Positions 48,440 through 59,408 are shown, numbered from the stretch's first letter. The stretch: DNA of 64,000 bases from Torymus aiolomorphi (GCA_036365515.1 CM070876.1:120392810-120456809); one strand, 5' to 3'. Notes: generated from the sequence alone by a model not told the origin. A program made the numbers and translations.

Positions 48440-48915
48440 GACACGGTGCTGTTTTTCGACAAAGCTCCCGCGAGCGGTGTGATTCTTCGTCACAGCTTCG
48501 CGAAAGATGTGCTTCTTCGTCACAGCTGCACGAACGGTGCTGCTTTTCGACAAAGCTCCCGCGAGCGGTGTGATTCTTCGTCACAGGGTCGCGAACGGTG
48601 TGCTTCTTCGTCACAGGTTCGCGAACGGTGTGCTTCTTCGTCACAGCTGCGCGAACGGTGTTGTTTTTCGACAAAGCTTCCGCGAGTGGTGTGATTCTTC
48701 GTCACAGGGTCGCGAACGGTGTGCTTCTTCGTCACAGGTGCGCGAACGGTGTGCTTCATCGTTACAGCTGCACGAACGGTGTGCTTCTTCGTCACAGCTG
48801 CACGAACTGTGTGGCTTTTCGTCAGCTGCTGCATACGGTGTGACTCTTCGTAAAAGTCCGGCGAACGGTGTTATTGTTCGACACGCGTCGAACGGTGTGG
48901 TTCTTCGTGTCGGGT
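48440..48915 (-). repeat. 30-bp minisatellite array B, inverted relative to array A
   Basis: The same unit in complement (CACAGCTGCACGAACGGTGT plus GCTTCTTCGT), about 15 copies, including the same three-variant pattern. It ends with TTCGTGTCGGGTACCGATAT, the complement of the leader of array A. Confidence 0.92.
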
Positions 48916-49008
48916 ACCGATATAATCCTAGTAGCTAATAAGCATACTATTAATATTAACTCAACTTATTCATATCCCCAAAATTATCCGACAGATAGAA
49001 ATAAATAG

Positions 49009-50595
49009 AATCAATCCAAGAATGAGGATAGTGGGCTGCCACCGGAGGCAGTCCCTCCCAATATATACTATCGATGTCACAATACGCAAGCGGTTAAAAC
49101 GGTAGTATGTATATGGTGTTGCAATGTTTTTCATAAAAGTGACTTTAATAGAAAAAAAAATGTAAGATACATAAACAGTGTGTTAGTTGTTTGTGATGAA
49201 CACGATTTGAGCATAACCTCAAATCAAGATCCCACACGTGTTGTGTTACTAAAACTACAAGAAGATCTGCAAACCAAAACTAAAGCGATTGAGAATCTTA
49301 GTAAAAACTATAGGAAAATAGAATCAGAGTACAGTAAACTTAAAATCAACTATGAAGGCCTCCTTCAAGAAAACAGAATGCAAGTTGATGAGCTGGATGA
49401 GACTACAAGCGAAGACAAGGACAGTGATAAAGTAAGTGCACTAATAACAGAAAACCAGCTGCTTAGGGAACTAAATACTGAATTGAAACATAAAAATCTG
49501 CTTTTAAACGAAATTCTAACGAAAGAAAAGGAACGACCGAGTAAATACAAGGAAACATATGCAGATATAATGTCAAAAAAGATGCACATACCACAATCCA
49601 AAAAAGTGCCGAAAATTGTAGTGACAAGAAAAGACAAAGCAGAGAAATCTGTGATAAAGGAAAAAGTATTCCACTATCTACTTAAAGAAAAATCAATCCA
49701 AACGAAAAAAATTGATATGAAAAGTAAAGATGTAATTTCAATAACATGCATGAACGAGGAAAGTGCCAAGACAGCAAAAAGATTACTAGACGCCAAGCTC
49801 AACCACCTCTACAAGGTCGAAGAAGAACAGCTTAGTAAGCCTGTCATAAGAATAACTGGCATCGAAAATGAATTCAAGTCTGATATAAAAGCAATCGAAA
49901 ATGACATAAACCAAAGAAATTTTTCAAATTTAGATACAAAGGGTAACGTATTACACGTAGCTGGCAATGACAAAAGCAGTAAAGTAACGGTCATCATGCA
50001 AATAACGGGTGAAATGCACAAACATATTAAAGAAAATAAAGACAGATTATTCGTTGGTTATCAGAATTGTAAAGTTTACGATATAATAAATGTGAAACCA
50101 TGTTATAAGTGTAGTAGATTGGGTCATAATGGCCAAAGGTGTAAGAACAGCCCAACCTGTTTAAAATGTGCGGGAACGCATCTAACAGAAAAGTGCACAT
50201 CAGAGAAACAGTGCTGCGTCAACTGTAGCTTCTCAAATAAGACATTTGGAAACGACTATAATACTGATCATGTTACCACTGGCAGACAAGAATGCAAAAT
50301 TTTGAATGCTAAGGTAAACAAGGCTATGAACACTACTGAATATATAATAAAACCTGACTTACCGAGATACCTCGGTAAGGTAGATAACTTCAAGAAACGG
50401 ACGCAAGAGTTAACTAAATCACCAACTACATTACAAACTCAGGTGGGCGGAACTGAATTAATACTGGCAAAACCCAGGCTTGGAAGTTCGTCTTCACTTA
50501 CATCGATAACAACAAGATCTAGATTCTACTCACAACAAGACCTCAGCCTCAGTTCGCCTACCAAAAATACGCAAGAGGGATCAACAAACTTTTAA
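49009..50595 (+). CDS. LINE ORF1 (Jockey/I-like Gag with zinc knuckles)
   Basis: One frame is open from 49009 (after TAG at 49006) to TAA at 50595. No ATG is present before 49180, so the start is uncertain. The N-terminal Cys/His pattern (CIWCCNVFH, then CDEH) looks like the PHD-type finger of many Jockey ORF1 proteins. A coiled-coil region follows (about codons 60-175 of the open frame; LQEDLQTKTKAIENLSKNYR and on), then a region like the PRE_C2HC domain before the fingers, and three zinc knuckles: CYKCSRLGHNGQRC, CLKCAGTHLTEKC and CCVNC. It would bind the element RNA. No frameshift over more than 500 codons, yet no ORF2 follows. Confidence 0.85.
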   Translation, partial: NQSKNEDSGLPPEAVPPNIYYRCHNTQAVKTVVCIWCCNVFHKSDFNRKKNVRYINSVLVVCDEHDLSITSNQDPTRVVLLKLQEDLQTKTKAIENLSKNYRKIESEYSKLKINYEGLLQENRMQVDELDETTSEDKDSDKVSALITENQLLRELNTELKHKNLLLNEILTKEKERPSKYKETYADIMSKKMHIPQSKKVPKIVVTRKDKAEKSVIKEKVFHYLLKEKSIQTKKIDMKSKDVISITCMNEESAKTAKRLLDAKLNHLYKVEEEQLSKPVIRITGIENEFKSDIKAIENDINQRNFSNLDTKGNVLHVAGNDKSSKVTVIMQITGEMHKHIKENKDRLFVGYQNCKVYDIINVKPCYKCSRLGHNGQRCKNSPTCLKCAGTHLTEKCTSEKQCCVNCSFSNKTFGNDYNTDHVTTGRQECKILNAKVNKAMNTTEYIIKPDLPRYLGKVDNFKKRTQELTKSPTTLQTQVGGTELILAKPRLGSSSSLTSITTRSRFYSQQDLSLSSPTKNTQEGSTNF

Positions 50596-50932
50596 TTTAA
50601 GTGATACAAACTTTGGCAGTGAGATTGAAAATTTTAAAAAAGCTCTATTGCAAAAGTGTTAATAGGAAACATGAACTAAAAAATAAACTAAAAAATATAT
50701 ATAATAAACAAATGTATACATATTGTTTTAATTGCGTTAAGTTTTGAGAATTCTATTGACAATATTAAATGTTTAAGGTTTAAATATTTAATACTTAGTA
50801 TATAAGCTTTAGTGTATAAGTATAGTCTTAAGTATTCATGTACCAGCCCTCGTACAGGTAGTTAATATCTATCTCTGAGGACTTTACTCTATGTAATTTT
50901 GTTCTGGTTTAATAAATAAATAAATAAATAAA
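50596..50932 (+). repeat. LINE 3' UTR ending in (TAAA)n
   Basis: Runs from the ORF1 stop to the AATAAATAAATAAATAAATA tail at 50909-50932, the usual 3' end of Jockey/CR1-type elements. A short open piece just after the stop (FGSEIENFKKALL, about 50608-50650) could be all that remains of ORF2 or a shifted ORF1 end. Confidence 0.7.
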
Positions 50933-51735
50933 TCGATGTAATCGACACCTCAAACACGCCAAATAATTCTGACAAGGAAACGTTCCGAACTGAGAAATTC
51001 AAAAAATTATAATAACTATACTAGATAGTAGTCCTCCATGAGATATTCACAAATATATTTTTTTTATCGGCAACCAAGGCCTTTTTGAGGGTTAAATCCA
51101 CGCAGGAATTTCATAATTTTTTCGGTATATCTCTGTTTCTATTCAAGTTTTTTTTTATGAAACAAATTGGAAAATGTTTCTTATAAAAAGTACACGTAAT
51201 CTAGAGTATATATGATTTTTTTGATCCAACGATTTAGATGTTTTACCTCATAAAAAGTACCAGTAGCATATAGGACCCATGTCATTTACTCGTAAACCCA
51301 TCAGGGTTGTATCCCTATTTATTTAAGGTGCGTCATCATCTTTTTTATAAACAAATTTTTATTTATAATTGATAAAAATCAATAATTTGATTCAAAATCG
51401 ACGAATTTTCAATTTTTTTTTTTAATTCATAATAATAGTAATTATAATAGTAATAAATTATTAATATTTAACGTCTATAAGATTATAAACTCGTGTGATT
51501 AATAATGTTGTCTTTATATCTATTACATTTACCTTTTTTTTAAACATTTCAATATCACTTTTTCGAAACTGTCTACATATATGTTTTGCACTAATCATTT
51601 AATATAAAATATTTAAAAAATATTTGAAAAATTATATTATTTATACAATTTTGACATATTAGTAACCGTACTATTACTATTATTATGTATTAGAGAACAT
51701 TATTTTCTCTATTATTAACTCTATCCCTCGGTAAT
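50933..51735. other. no gene seen
   Basis: AT-rich interval between the LINE tail and the left Penelope copy. No domain seen. Confidence 0.5.
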
Positions 51736-52069
51736 TTTCCAAAAACATTGGCCACTGATTTTATCGATCTACCCGAGGCAATTGTTGTGAAGGGCCAGAA
51801 AAACTACAACATTTTTCTTATTGTCTTCGACTCTTCAGGAAAACTGTCAAATTTATTAAAGATGCTATAAATATATACAAAGAATTTTTTATAATATAAA
51901 ACAATATCGCTGGAGTCAAACTTACAAATTACGGAGTAGTCGCTAGTGTGTATATTTTTCAAAAACGGTATCCATCCCCGCCAGAGAGGCGGGGAGAGAT
52001 GGAGCAGAGCTGTTGGTCTGTCAGCTGCTTAGTTTTGAATTTTTGCGAACGTCGATTTCGCGGCGCTTA

Positions 52070-53360
52070 CGAGGGTCATTTGACAAATACCTAGCCTCAC
52101 CGCCAGATGGTGCCACTATCGCACCAGAAATACACTACAGTGCAGTATCTTCCTGTAAACGGTTACAGACGAAATTTCAGCCGGATCGGAGTTGTAGTTT
52201 ATTTTTGAGAGCGTGTGAAAGCAAATGTGTCCGTTGATTTTTGAAAAAATGGAGAAAGAACAATATCGGTCGGTGATTCGATTCTTGTTTTTGGAAGGGA
52301 AATCGCGCAGTGAAATTAAAGAACGCTTGGATGCAGTGTATGGGGATGCTTCTCCTTCGATGGCGACCGTTAAATTTTGGTATAACGAGTTTCAACGTGA
52401 TCGTACGTCGGTTTTTGATGATCCACGCCCAGGTGCTCCGAAAACAGCCACTACGGAGGAGAACGTGACAAAAATACACGATATCGTTTTGTCAGACCGC
52501 CGATTAAAGGTGCACGAGATAGCTGCGATAGTAGGCATCTCAGAAGAACGCGTGTGGCATATCCTACATGAGATTTTAGGCATGAGGAAGCTGTCAGCAA
52601 GGTGGGTGCCGCGTTTGCTGACTGCAGACAACAAGCGCATCCGTGTGACCAGTTCAGAGCAGTGTTTGGAGCTGTTTAATCGCAATCCAAAAGAGTTTTT
52701 GCGTCGTTACGTGACCGTCGACGAAACATGGATTCACTACTACACTCCAGAGACCAAGGAGCAGTCAAAACAGTGGACCTTACCCGGTGAACCTGCTCCG
52801 AAGAAGGCGAAGACGGTCCCGTCGGCCGGAAAGGTGATGGCCACTGTTTTCTGGGATTCTCAAGGTGTGATTTTTATTGACTATCTGGAGAAGGGCAAAA
52901 CGGTCACAGGACAGTACTACGCCGAACTATTGAGCCGATTTGACGCCGTGTTAGAAGAAAAACGGCCCCATTTGTCTAAAAAGAAAGTGCTTTTCCACCA
53001 CGATAATGCACCGGCTCACACTTCTGCACTCGCCACGGCTAAATTGGTCGAATTACGCTACGAACTGCTGCCCCATCCACCGTATTCTCCAGATTTGGCT
53101 CCGTGCGACTTTTTTGTTTCCGAACCTAAAAATTCGCTCGCCGGGAAGAGATTCCACTCCAATAACGAAATAATCGCCGCCACGGAGGCCTATTTTGCAA
53201 ACCAAGAGAAAACATTTTTTTCAACGGGGTTAAAAAAATTGGAACACCGCTGGACCAAGTGTATTCAACTAAAAGGAGACTACATTGAAAAATAAATTTT
53301 ATTTTTTGTAAAATTTTGGTGTTTTCATTTGTAGGCTAGGTACTTATCAAATGACATTCG
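52070..53360 (+). mobile_element. complete mariner element, 1291 bp
   Basis: Inverted ends CGAGGGTCATTTGACAAATA (CCTAGCC) and, in complement, CGAATGTCATTTGATAAGTA (CCTAGCC). TA duplications at 52068-52069 and 53361-53362. The right Penelope copy preserves the uninterrupted target (GTATATAAGCGCCGCGAA, near 58009-58026), which proves the insertion. Length is typical for mariners. Confidence 0.95.
52225..53295 (+). CDS. mariner transposase, apparently full length
   Basis: Transposase that cuts and pastes DNA between TA sites. The open frame has 356 codons from 52225; the Met at 52249 (MEKEQYRSVIRFLFLEGKS) is the likelier start, giving 348 residues, the usual size. Residues (first-Met numbering): N-terminal helix-turn-helix modules (KSRSEIKERL; ATVKFWYNEFQ; HEIAAIVGISEERVWHIL), linker ARWVPRLL (family WVPHEL), catalytic D166 in VTVDETWIHYY, D260 in HHDNAPAHTS and D295 in SPDLAPCDFF, with 34 residues between the last two: DD34D. 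The block after CDFF reads VSEPKNSLAG rather than the usual LFPxLKxxLxG, which may impair it. No stop or frameshift. Confidence 0.93.
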   Translation: MCPLIFEKMEKEQYRSVIRFLFLEGKSRSEIKERLDAVYGDASPSMATVKFWYNEFQRDRTSVFDDPRPGAPKTATTEENVTKIHDIVLSDRRLKVHEIAAIVGISEERVWHILHEILGMRKLSARWVPRLLTADNKRIRVTSSEQCLELFNRNPKEFLRRYVTVDETWIHYYTPETKEQSKQWTLPGEPAPKKAKTVPSAGKVMATVFWDSQGVIFIDYLEKGKTVTGQYYAELLSRFDAVLEEKRPHLSKKKVLFHHDNAPAHTSALATAKLVELRYELLPHPPYSPDLAPCDFFVSEPKNSLAGKRFHSNNEIIAATEAYFANQEKTFFSTGLKKLEHRWTKCIQLKGDYIEK

Positions 53361-55712
53361 TATATACATTGTGAAGGGTTTGGCGATTTGTTGACATTTT
53401 GCGTGCTGACGTAAGTGCTCTGACGTCACATCGCTATTGTTTCTCGCTTTAGTCGGTATATTAGATGTGTGTATACATTATTGAGCTGTTGTGTATCTTC
53501 TTTTCTATTTATACTGCTTTTTTGTAGGTGGATATGTAACATTTCAGAAATTAATCGTTTATTTAAATTTTGTTCTCTATCCTTGATACTAAAATTGTCA
53601 AAATTGAAAGTGTGATTGGATTTATTTGTATGGTCGAAGACTACATTTTTATTTGATTTTCTATGTTCATCAATCCGTACACACACATTTCTTTTTGTTT
53701 GACCTACGTATGTAGCAGGGCAGTCATTGGCATTTCAATTGATAAACAACGTTGTTCTCAAGATTTTTTTCTTTTTTATCTTTACCTTTTATTATAATGT
53801 TGCGCATCTCACTGTTTATTTTCGGAACTGTTTCGATTTTGTTCTTTTTGAAAGCATAACTGACCTGCTCATAGAAACCGTTGAGATATGGTAGGCAAAC
53901 GATATTACGCATATTACTATTACTGCTTGTCTGTTGTCTTGGATTTTCAGTTGATTTTAATACAATCCTTTTCGCACGTATTTATTGATAAAATTGCTGG
54001 GATAGTTATTATCAAGCAGTAATTTTTTTATGTTACACATGTTTTTATTGTGAAATTTTTTATCGGCTAGTTTTATTGCTCTGTCGACGAGATTGTATAC
54101 CATGGCGATTTTTTGCGGTCTTGGATGTTGTGATAAGTAATTTAAAAATCTGCCTGAGAATGTTGGTTTCGTATACCAATCAGTTGTTAATTTGTTTTCG
54201 TCTTTTAAGAATAAAACGTCTAGGAAGCTTATGGAATTGTCATTCTCAATTTCGTGAGTGCACTGTAGTCTATTATTGTAAGAATTAAATATTTTTAAAA
54301 TTTCGTCTATTTTGTCTTTCGGAAAACATGTAATTATATCGTCTACATATCGGAAAAAGAAGACAGATTTGAAAGATAGTTTTGATATGCTATCCGTTTC
54401 GAGATCATCCATGACTATGTCTGCAAACAATCCCGAAATCGGAGAGCCCATTGGTGTACCGAACAATTGTTTGTAAAATTTGCCATTAAAATAAAAATAT
54501 GTACTATCCATAAGTAAGTTGCATGCCGCCAAAATTTCGGTAAGAGGTATCTCTGATTTTTGCGCAATTTGTGCTTACCTCTTTTCGACACTCTTTTTGA
54601 CTAATGTTTTGTCGATATTTGTATAAAGCGATTTTACATCAAGACTAATTAAACAGTGGTCTAGAGGAACGTTGACATTTTTTATTTTTTCTATGAATTC
54701 GTAACTATTTTTAACGTATGATGGAGGTTTTTTGATGCTGTTGTGTAAGATGTTGAAAAGTTCTTTTGATAAAAAATAAGTAGGTGAACCTATTGTTGAT
54801 ATGATCGGGCGTAATGCGAGATCTTTTTTGTGTATCTTTGGTAAACCGTAACATTTTGGTAAAACTGTATCTGTTTGTGTGAATCTGAATTTGCTATATT
54901 TTTTGCCGAGAACCCCATTTTTATTCCAAGTATTTAGGAACTTCTTTACTTTCGTTTGTATTTTTGTGAGTGGATTTTTAGGTATTTCTATATATGTTTG
55001 TTTCTCATATAGTTGATGTTCTATTTTTTCGATGTAATCGGTTTTATACATTGCGACAGTTACATTCCCTTTGTCAGCAAGTGTGAATATGATGTCTCTG
55101 TTATTTTTGATGAAATTTTTTGTTTCTTTTTAATTTATTCTCGAGAATTGTGTCTTCTACTTTGATATGTTTTGATTTCGTCTATTTTGTGTTATTTTAT
55201 TGATCAGTGTATTGCGTATATTATTTGCAGTGTTTTCTGGAATGTTTTTGTAAGTGATCAAATTTTCTAAATTCTTAATGCATTCAATAATCAGAGTTTT
55301 ATCAAGTTCACTTCTTGGATTGAATTTTCTTCTTAGTGCTGTTATAAATTTTACATTAGTTTGAATTTCTACATTTGTAAGGTTTCTAAACCATTTTTCA
55401 CAGTTCAACTCAGTGGTAATGTCTATGTCTAATTTATTGTTAAATTTGTTTTCATGTTTACTATTGAGTTTTTCTCGGTATCTAGTATTACTTTTGTCCT
55501 GGTTTTCAAAAATATGTTCTATTATGTTTTTTATATTTACACAAATGTCCCCGATCTCTATGTTTAGTTTTTTTCGTTGAAAATTGTAAATGAGTTTGCT
55601 GAATTTACTTTTTCGCGAGTCGCGATGAAAAGTGAAGTGGCTTAGATTACTTGCTATGTTCGTGATGTGTGTGGGCTGCGTGTCGTATGTTCTGTAACGG
55701 AGTAGGAACTGT

Positions 55713-55773
55713 CGTTGAGATCTGGCTCTTGTCAAATTCCGTTGTGCAGATTGACAAGAGCCAGATCTCAACG
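55713..55773. repeat. head-to-head junction of two Penelope copies, 23-bp perfect palindrome
   Basis: 55713-55735 and 55751-55773 are exact complements (core GAGATCTGGCTCTTGTC) around a 15-bp spacer. Outward from here the two arms are the two Penelope copies. Confidence 0.95.
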
Positions 55774-58370
55774 AACTCATTCACAATTTTCAACGAAAAA
55801 TTCTAAACACAGAGATCGAGGACATTTGTGTACATATAAACTATTTACAATCAGAATCTGAAAAATTACAAAGTTTTTTACAAGAATAATACCAAAAAAC
55901 ATAATAGAACATTATATTGCTATTGCAACAGAATAGAGATACAGAGAAAAACTCAATAGTAAACATGAAAACAAATTTAACAATAAATTAGAAATAGACA
56001 TTACCACTGAGTCGAACTGTGAAAAATGGTTTAAAAACCTTACAAATGTAGAAATTCCAACTAATGTAAAATTTATAACAGCACTAGGAAGAAAATTCAA
56101 TCCAAGAAGAGAACTTGATGAAACTCTGATTATTGAATGCATTAAGAATTTAGAAAATTTGATCACTTACAAAAACATTCCAGAAAACACTGCAAATAAT
56201 ATACGCAATACACTGATCAATAAAATAACACAAAATAGACGAAAAACAAAACATATCAAAATAGAAGACACAATTCTCGAGAATAAATTAAAAGAAACAA
56301 AAAATTTCATCAAAAATAACAGAGACATCATATTCTCTCTTGTCAACTATCATTATATCAACTATCTGATAAACAAACATATATAGAAATACCTAAAATT
56401 CCACTCACAAAAATACAAACGAAAGTAAAGAAGTTCCTAAATACTCGGAATAAAAATGGGTTTTTCGGCAAAAAATATAACAAATTCAGATTGACACAAA
56501 CAGATACAGTTTTACCAAAATGTTACGGTTTACCAAAGATACACAAAAAAGATCTCGCATTACGCCCGATCATATCAACAATAGGCTCACCTACTTATTT
56601 TTTATCAAAAAAACTTTTCAACATCTTACACAACAGCATCAAAAAACCGACATCATACGTTAAAAATAGTTACGAATTTATAGAAAAAATAAAAAATGTC
56701 ATCGTTCCTCCAGACCACTGTTTAATTAGTCTTGATGTAAAATCGCTTTATACAAATATCGACAAAACATTAGTCAAAAAGAGTGTCGAAAAGAGGTACG
56801 CACAAATTGCGCAAAAATTCGAGATACCTTTTACCAAAATTTTGGCGGCATGCAAATGGATACTTATGGATAGTACATATTTTCAATTTAATGGCAAATT
56901 TTATAAACAATTGTTCGGTACACCAATGGGCTCTCCGATTTCGGGATTGTTTGCAGACATAGTCATGGATGATCTCGAAACGGATTGCATATCAAAACTA
57001 TCTTTCAAACCTGTCTTCTTTTTCCGATATGTAGACGATATAATTCATGTATTCCGAAAGACAAAATAGACGAAATTTTAAAAATATTTAATTCTTACAA
57101 TAATAGACTACAGTTCACTCACGAAATTGAGAATGACAATTCCATAAGCTTCCTAGACGTTTTATTCTTAAAAGACGAAAACAAATTAACAACTGATTGG
57201 TATACGAAACCAACATTCTCAGGCAGATTTTTAAATTACTTATCACAACATTCAAGACCGCAAAAGATTGCCATGGTATACAATCTCGTCGACAGAGCAA
57301 TAAAACTAGCCGATAAAAAATTTCACAATAAAAACATCTGTAATATAAAAAAATTACTGCTTGAAAATAACTGTCCCAGCGATTTTATCAATAAATACGT
57401 GCGAAAAAGATTGTCTGTATTAAAATCAACTGAAAATCCAAGACAACAGACAAGCAGTAATAGTAATAGACGTAATATCGTTTGCCTACCATATGTCAAC
57501 GGTTTCTATGAGCAGGTCAGTCATGCTTTCAAAAAGAACAAAATCGAAACAGTTCCGAAAATAAACAGTGAGATGCGCAACATTGTAATAAAAGGTAAAG
57601 ATAAAAAAGAAAAAAATCTTGAGAACAACGTTGTTTATAAATTGAAATGCAATGACTGCCTTGCTACATATGTAGGTCAAACAAAAAGAAATGTGTGTGT
57701 ACGGATTGATGAACATAGAAAATCAAATAAAAATGTAGTCTTCGACCGTACAAATAAATCCAATCACACTTTCAATTTTGACAATTTTAGTATCAAGGAT
57801 AGAGAACAAAATTTAAATAAACGATTAATTTCTGAAATGCTACATATCCACCTAGAAAAAAGCAGTATAAATAAAAAAGAAGATACAGAACAGCTCAATA
57901 ATGTATACACACATCTAATATACCGACTAAAGCAAGAAACAATAGCGATGTGACGTCAGAGCTCTTACAGCACGTAAAATGTCAACAAATCGCCAAACCC
58001 TTCACAATGTATATAAGCGCCGCGAAATCGACGTTCGCAGAAATTCAAAACTAAGTAGCTGCAGACCAACATCTCTGCACCATCTCTCCCCGCCTCTCTG
58101 GCGGAGATGGATACCGTTTTTGAAAAATATACACACTAGCGACTACTCCGTAATTTGTAAGTTTGACTCCAGCGATATTGTTTTATATTATAAAAAATTC
58201 TTTGTATATATTTATAACATCTTTAATAAATTTGGCAGTTTTCCTGAAGAGGATGACATTGTTCGTCGAAACGTCAAAGACAATAAGAAAAATGTTGTAG
58301 TTTTTTTTACCCTTCACAACCATTGCCTCGGGTAGATCGATAAAATCAGTGGCCAACGTTATTACTATTA
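55774..58370 (+). pseudogene. Penelope-like element, right copy (plus strand): RT and GIY-YIG endonuclease
   Basis: Inverted relative to the left copy and lacking about 150 bp at its start. N-terminal part 55920-56390 (ITYKNIPENTANNIRN), then a deletion removes the KGNVTVAM motif. RT runs in one frame 56491-57069 (LPKCYGLPKIHKKDLALRPI; DVKSLYTNI; GTPMGSPISGLFADIVMDD; FFRYVDDII, both Asp kept). A small deletion near 57047 shifts the frame, and 57060-57953 then encodes the remainder. This includes FLDVLFLKDENKL and a complete GIY-YIG endonuclease (YKLKCNDCLATYVGQTKRN, RIDEH) to TGA at 57953. The noncoding 3' part contains the ribozyme-like motif at 58244-58275. Confidence 0.9.
58244..58275 (+). 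ncRNA. hammerhead-ribozyme-like motif of the Penelope terminal region
   Basis: CTGAAGA (58244-58250) fits the CUGANGA core. GATGA and TCGTC can pair as a five-base stem II around a short loop, and CGAAACGTC follows, with GAAA and the GUC cleavage triplet (58268-58275). Penelope-like elements are known to carry minimal type I hammerheads with very short stem III that act as dimers through the ACGU step. An extra unpaired G follows the core, so folding is imperfect. The left copy lacks this core. Confidence 0.5.
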
Positions 58371-58860
58371 TTGTTCGAAATGAAATGAATTGAATAATTA
58401 TTCAATGCAATTTTTTACTGTTTCAATGAAAGTGTGAAAGCCGATTACGCAAATATACTTGATCTTCCTGACTTGATTTTATTGTAGAGCAGAGTGACAG
58501 AGTGGGAGAAGATTAAGTATATGGCGTTGATTCATTTTACATTTGACTAACGAATACCCTAAAAAGAGGTTAAAGCTACCTTAAACTCAAAAAAGTTATA
58601 TATTTTTTTAGACATCCATTTTATTATCGACGATGTTTTTCACTATCATTCATAAATTATTATCCATATCTTTATATTGTCTTACATAATTACATATACG
58701 AATACATGCTGTAGTAACCAGTTTTACAAACTTGTTTAAAATAAATTTTATCACATGACGGTTAGATATGTAAAGCAAATAATACTAGAACAAATGATAG
58801 AGAGGAGAATTTTACTATAAATATAAATTATTATGTGGTACATCGTACCAACTCATGAGA
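58371..58860. other. no gene seen
   Basis: AT-rich sequence right of the Penelope pair. Nothing supported. Confidence 0.5.
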
Positions 58861-59067
58861 TCATGGATTATATGTTTTGTAATAATGATATTCATGGTAA
58901 AAATCTTGTAAACATAGCGTTTTTTTGCACCAGGAGCAAGTTATGATTGCTCTTTTTCCGCAAACATCGCATGTAACAAAATTAGAATTGAAACAAAACT
59001 TTTGGGGACTTTCAACTTTCTCTGGCCTTTTGTCAATGTAACCTGCAGCATACCAAGCATATTTAAA
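58861..59067 (-). pseudogene. piggyBac-type transposase C-terminal zinc-finger fragment
   Basis: A minus-strand frame bounded by TAA at 59068-59070 and TGA at 58861-58863. It reads DKRPEKVESPQKFC, TCDVCGKRAIITCSWCKKTL and LCLQDFYHEYHYYKTY. This is the cysteine-rich C-terminal domain of piggyBac-like transposases (C-x2-C-GKR, C-x2-C-K, LC, then F-x-x-YH) that binds the element ends. The catalytic domain is absent upstream. It could instead be a last exon of a domesticated gene, but I see no splice acceptor. Confidence 0.6.
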
Positions 59068-59250
59068 TTATGCTTCGTGTCTCGTTCTCGAGATCACTAG
59101 GTAGTACCGCCAGTGTACACAGATGTCGCCACAGACTTCAGCTATCCCCACTTCTAAAACTCGGCTGCTGGCTCGCCCCGCCAGGCCGGCCGGTCTCTCT
59201 CGTCATAACGCTGCTTGTACGCGTAGAGTGTGCCACGCTTTAGTAGCTAC

Positions 59251-59408
59251 ATGGCGGTAGAAGAGAAGCCTTCGTTTTTCATCCTTTACGGAAGGATTAT
59301 TGATGAAGATTTCCCGACCGCCGCATTCAACTGTGGAATCAGATAATTAGTGCTTAACCTTTCGGACGATGTCTCAGATTCAGAATCGTCGTTATTTGGA
59401 TTAATAAG
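59251..59408 (+). other. candidate 5' exon or small ORF in a GC-rich island
   Basis: ATG at 59251 opens 31 codons (MAVEEKPSFFILYGRIIDED and on) ending in TAA at 59344-59346. The same frame continues with LNLSDDVSDSESSLFGLIS to a strong donor-like AATAA|GTAAGTATAC (about 59408). The surrounding 59130-59330 is GC-rich. It may be a promoter and first exon, or a decayed one. No homology recognised. Confidence 0.25.

Larger units (their letters stand above)
51736..55780 (-). pseudogene. Penelope-like element, left copy (minus strand): RT and GIY-YIG endonuclease
   Basis: Reading from 55780 leftwards: an N-terminal region (ENLITYKNIPENTANNIR), the RT entry motif KGNVTVAMYKTDYI (about 55075-55035), LPKCYGLPKIHKKDLALRPI, ISLDVKSLYTNI, FGTPMGSPISGLFADIVMDD and FFRYVDDI with both Asp kept (about 54345). 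The GIY-YIG endonuclease then follows with ATYVGQTKRNVCVRIDEH in a shifted frame (about 53720-53665). Lesions: frame breaks near 55140-55050, 54560, 53950 and 53715. The noncoding end 51740-53425 carries a mariner insertion at 52070-53360. The first 20 or so codons at 55780-55735 come from the opposite arm and are chimeric. Confidence 0.88.
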
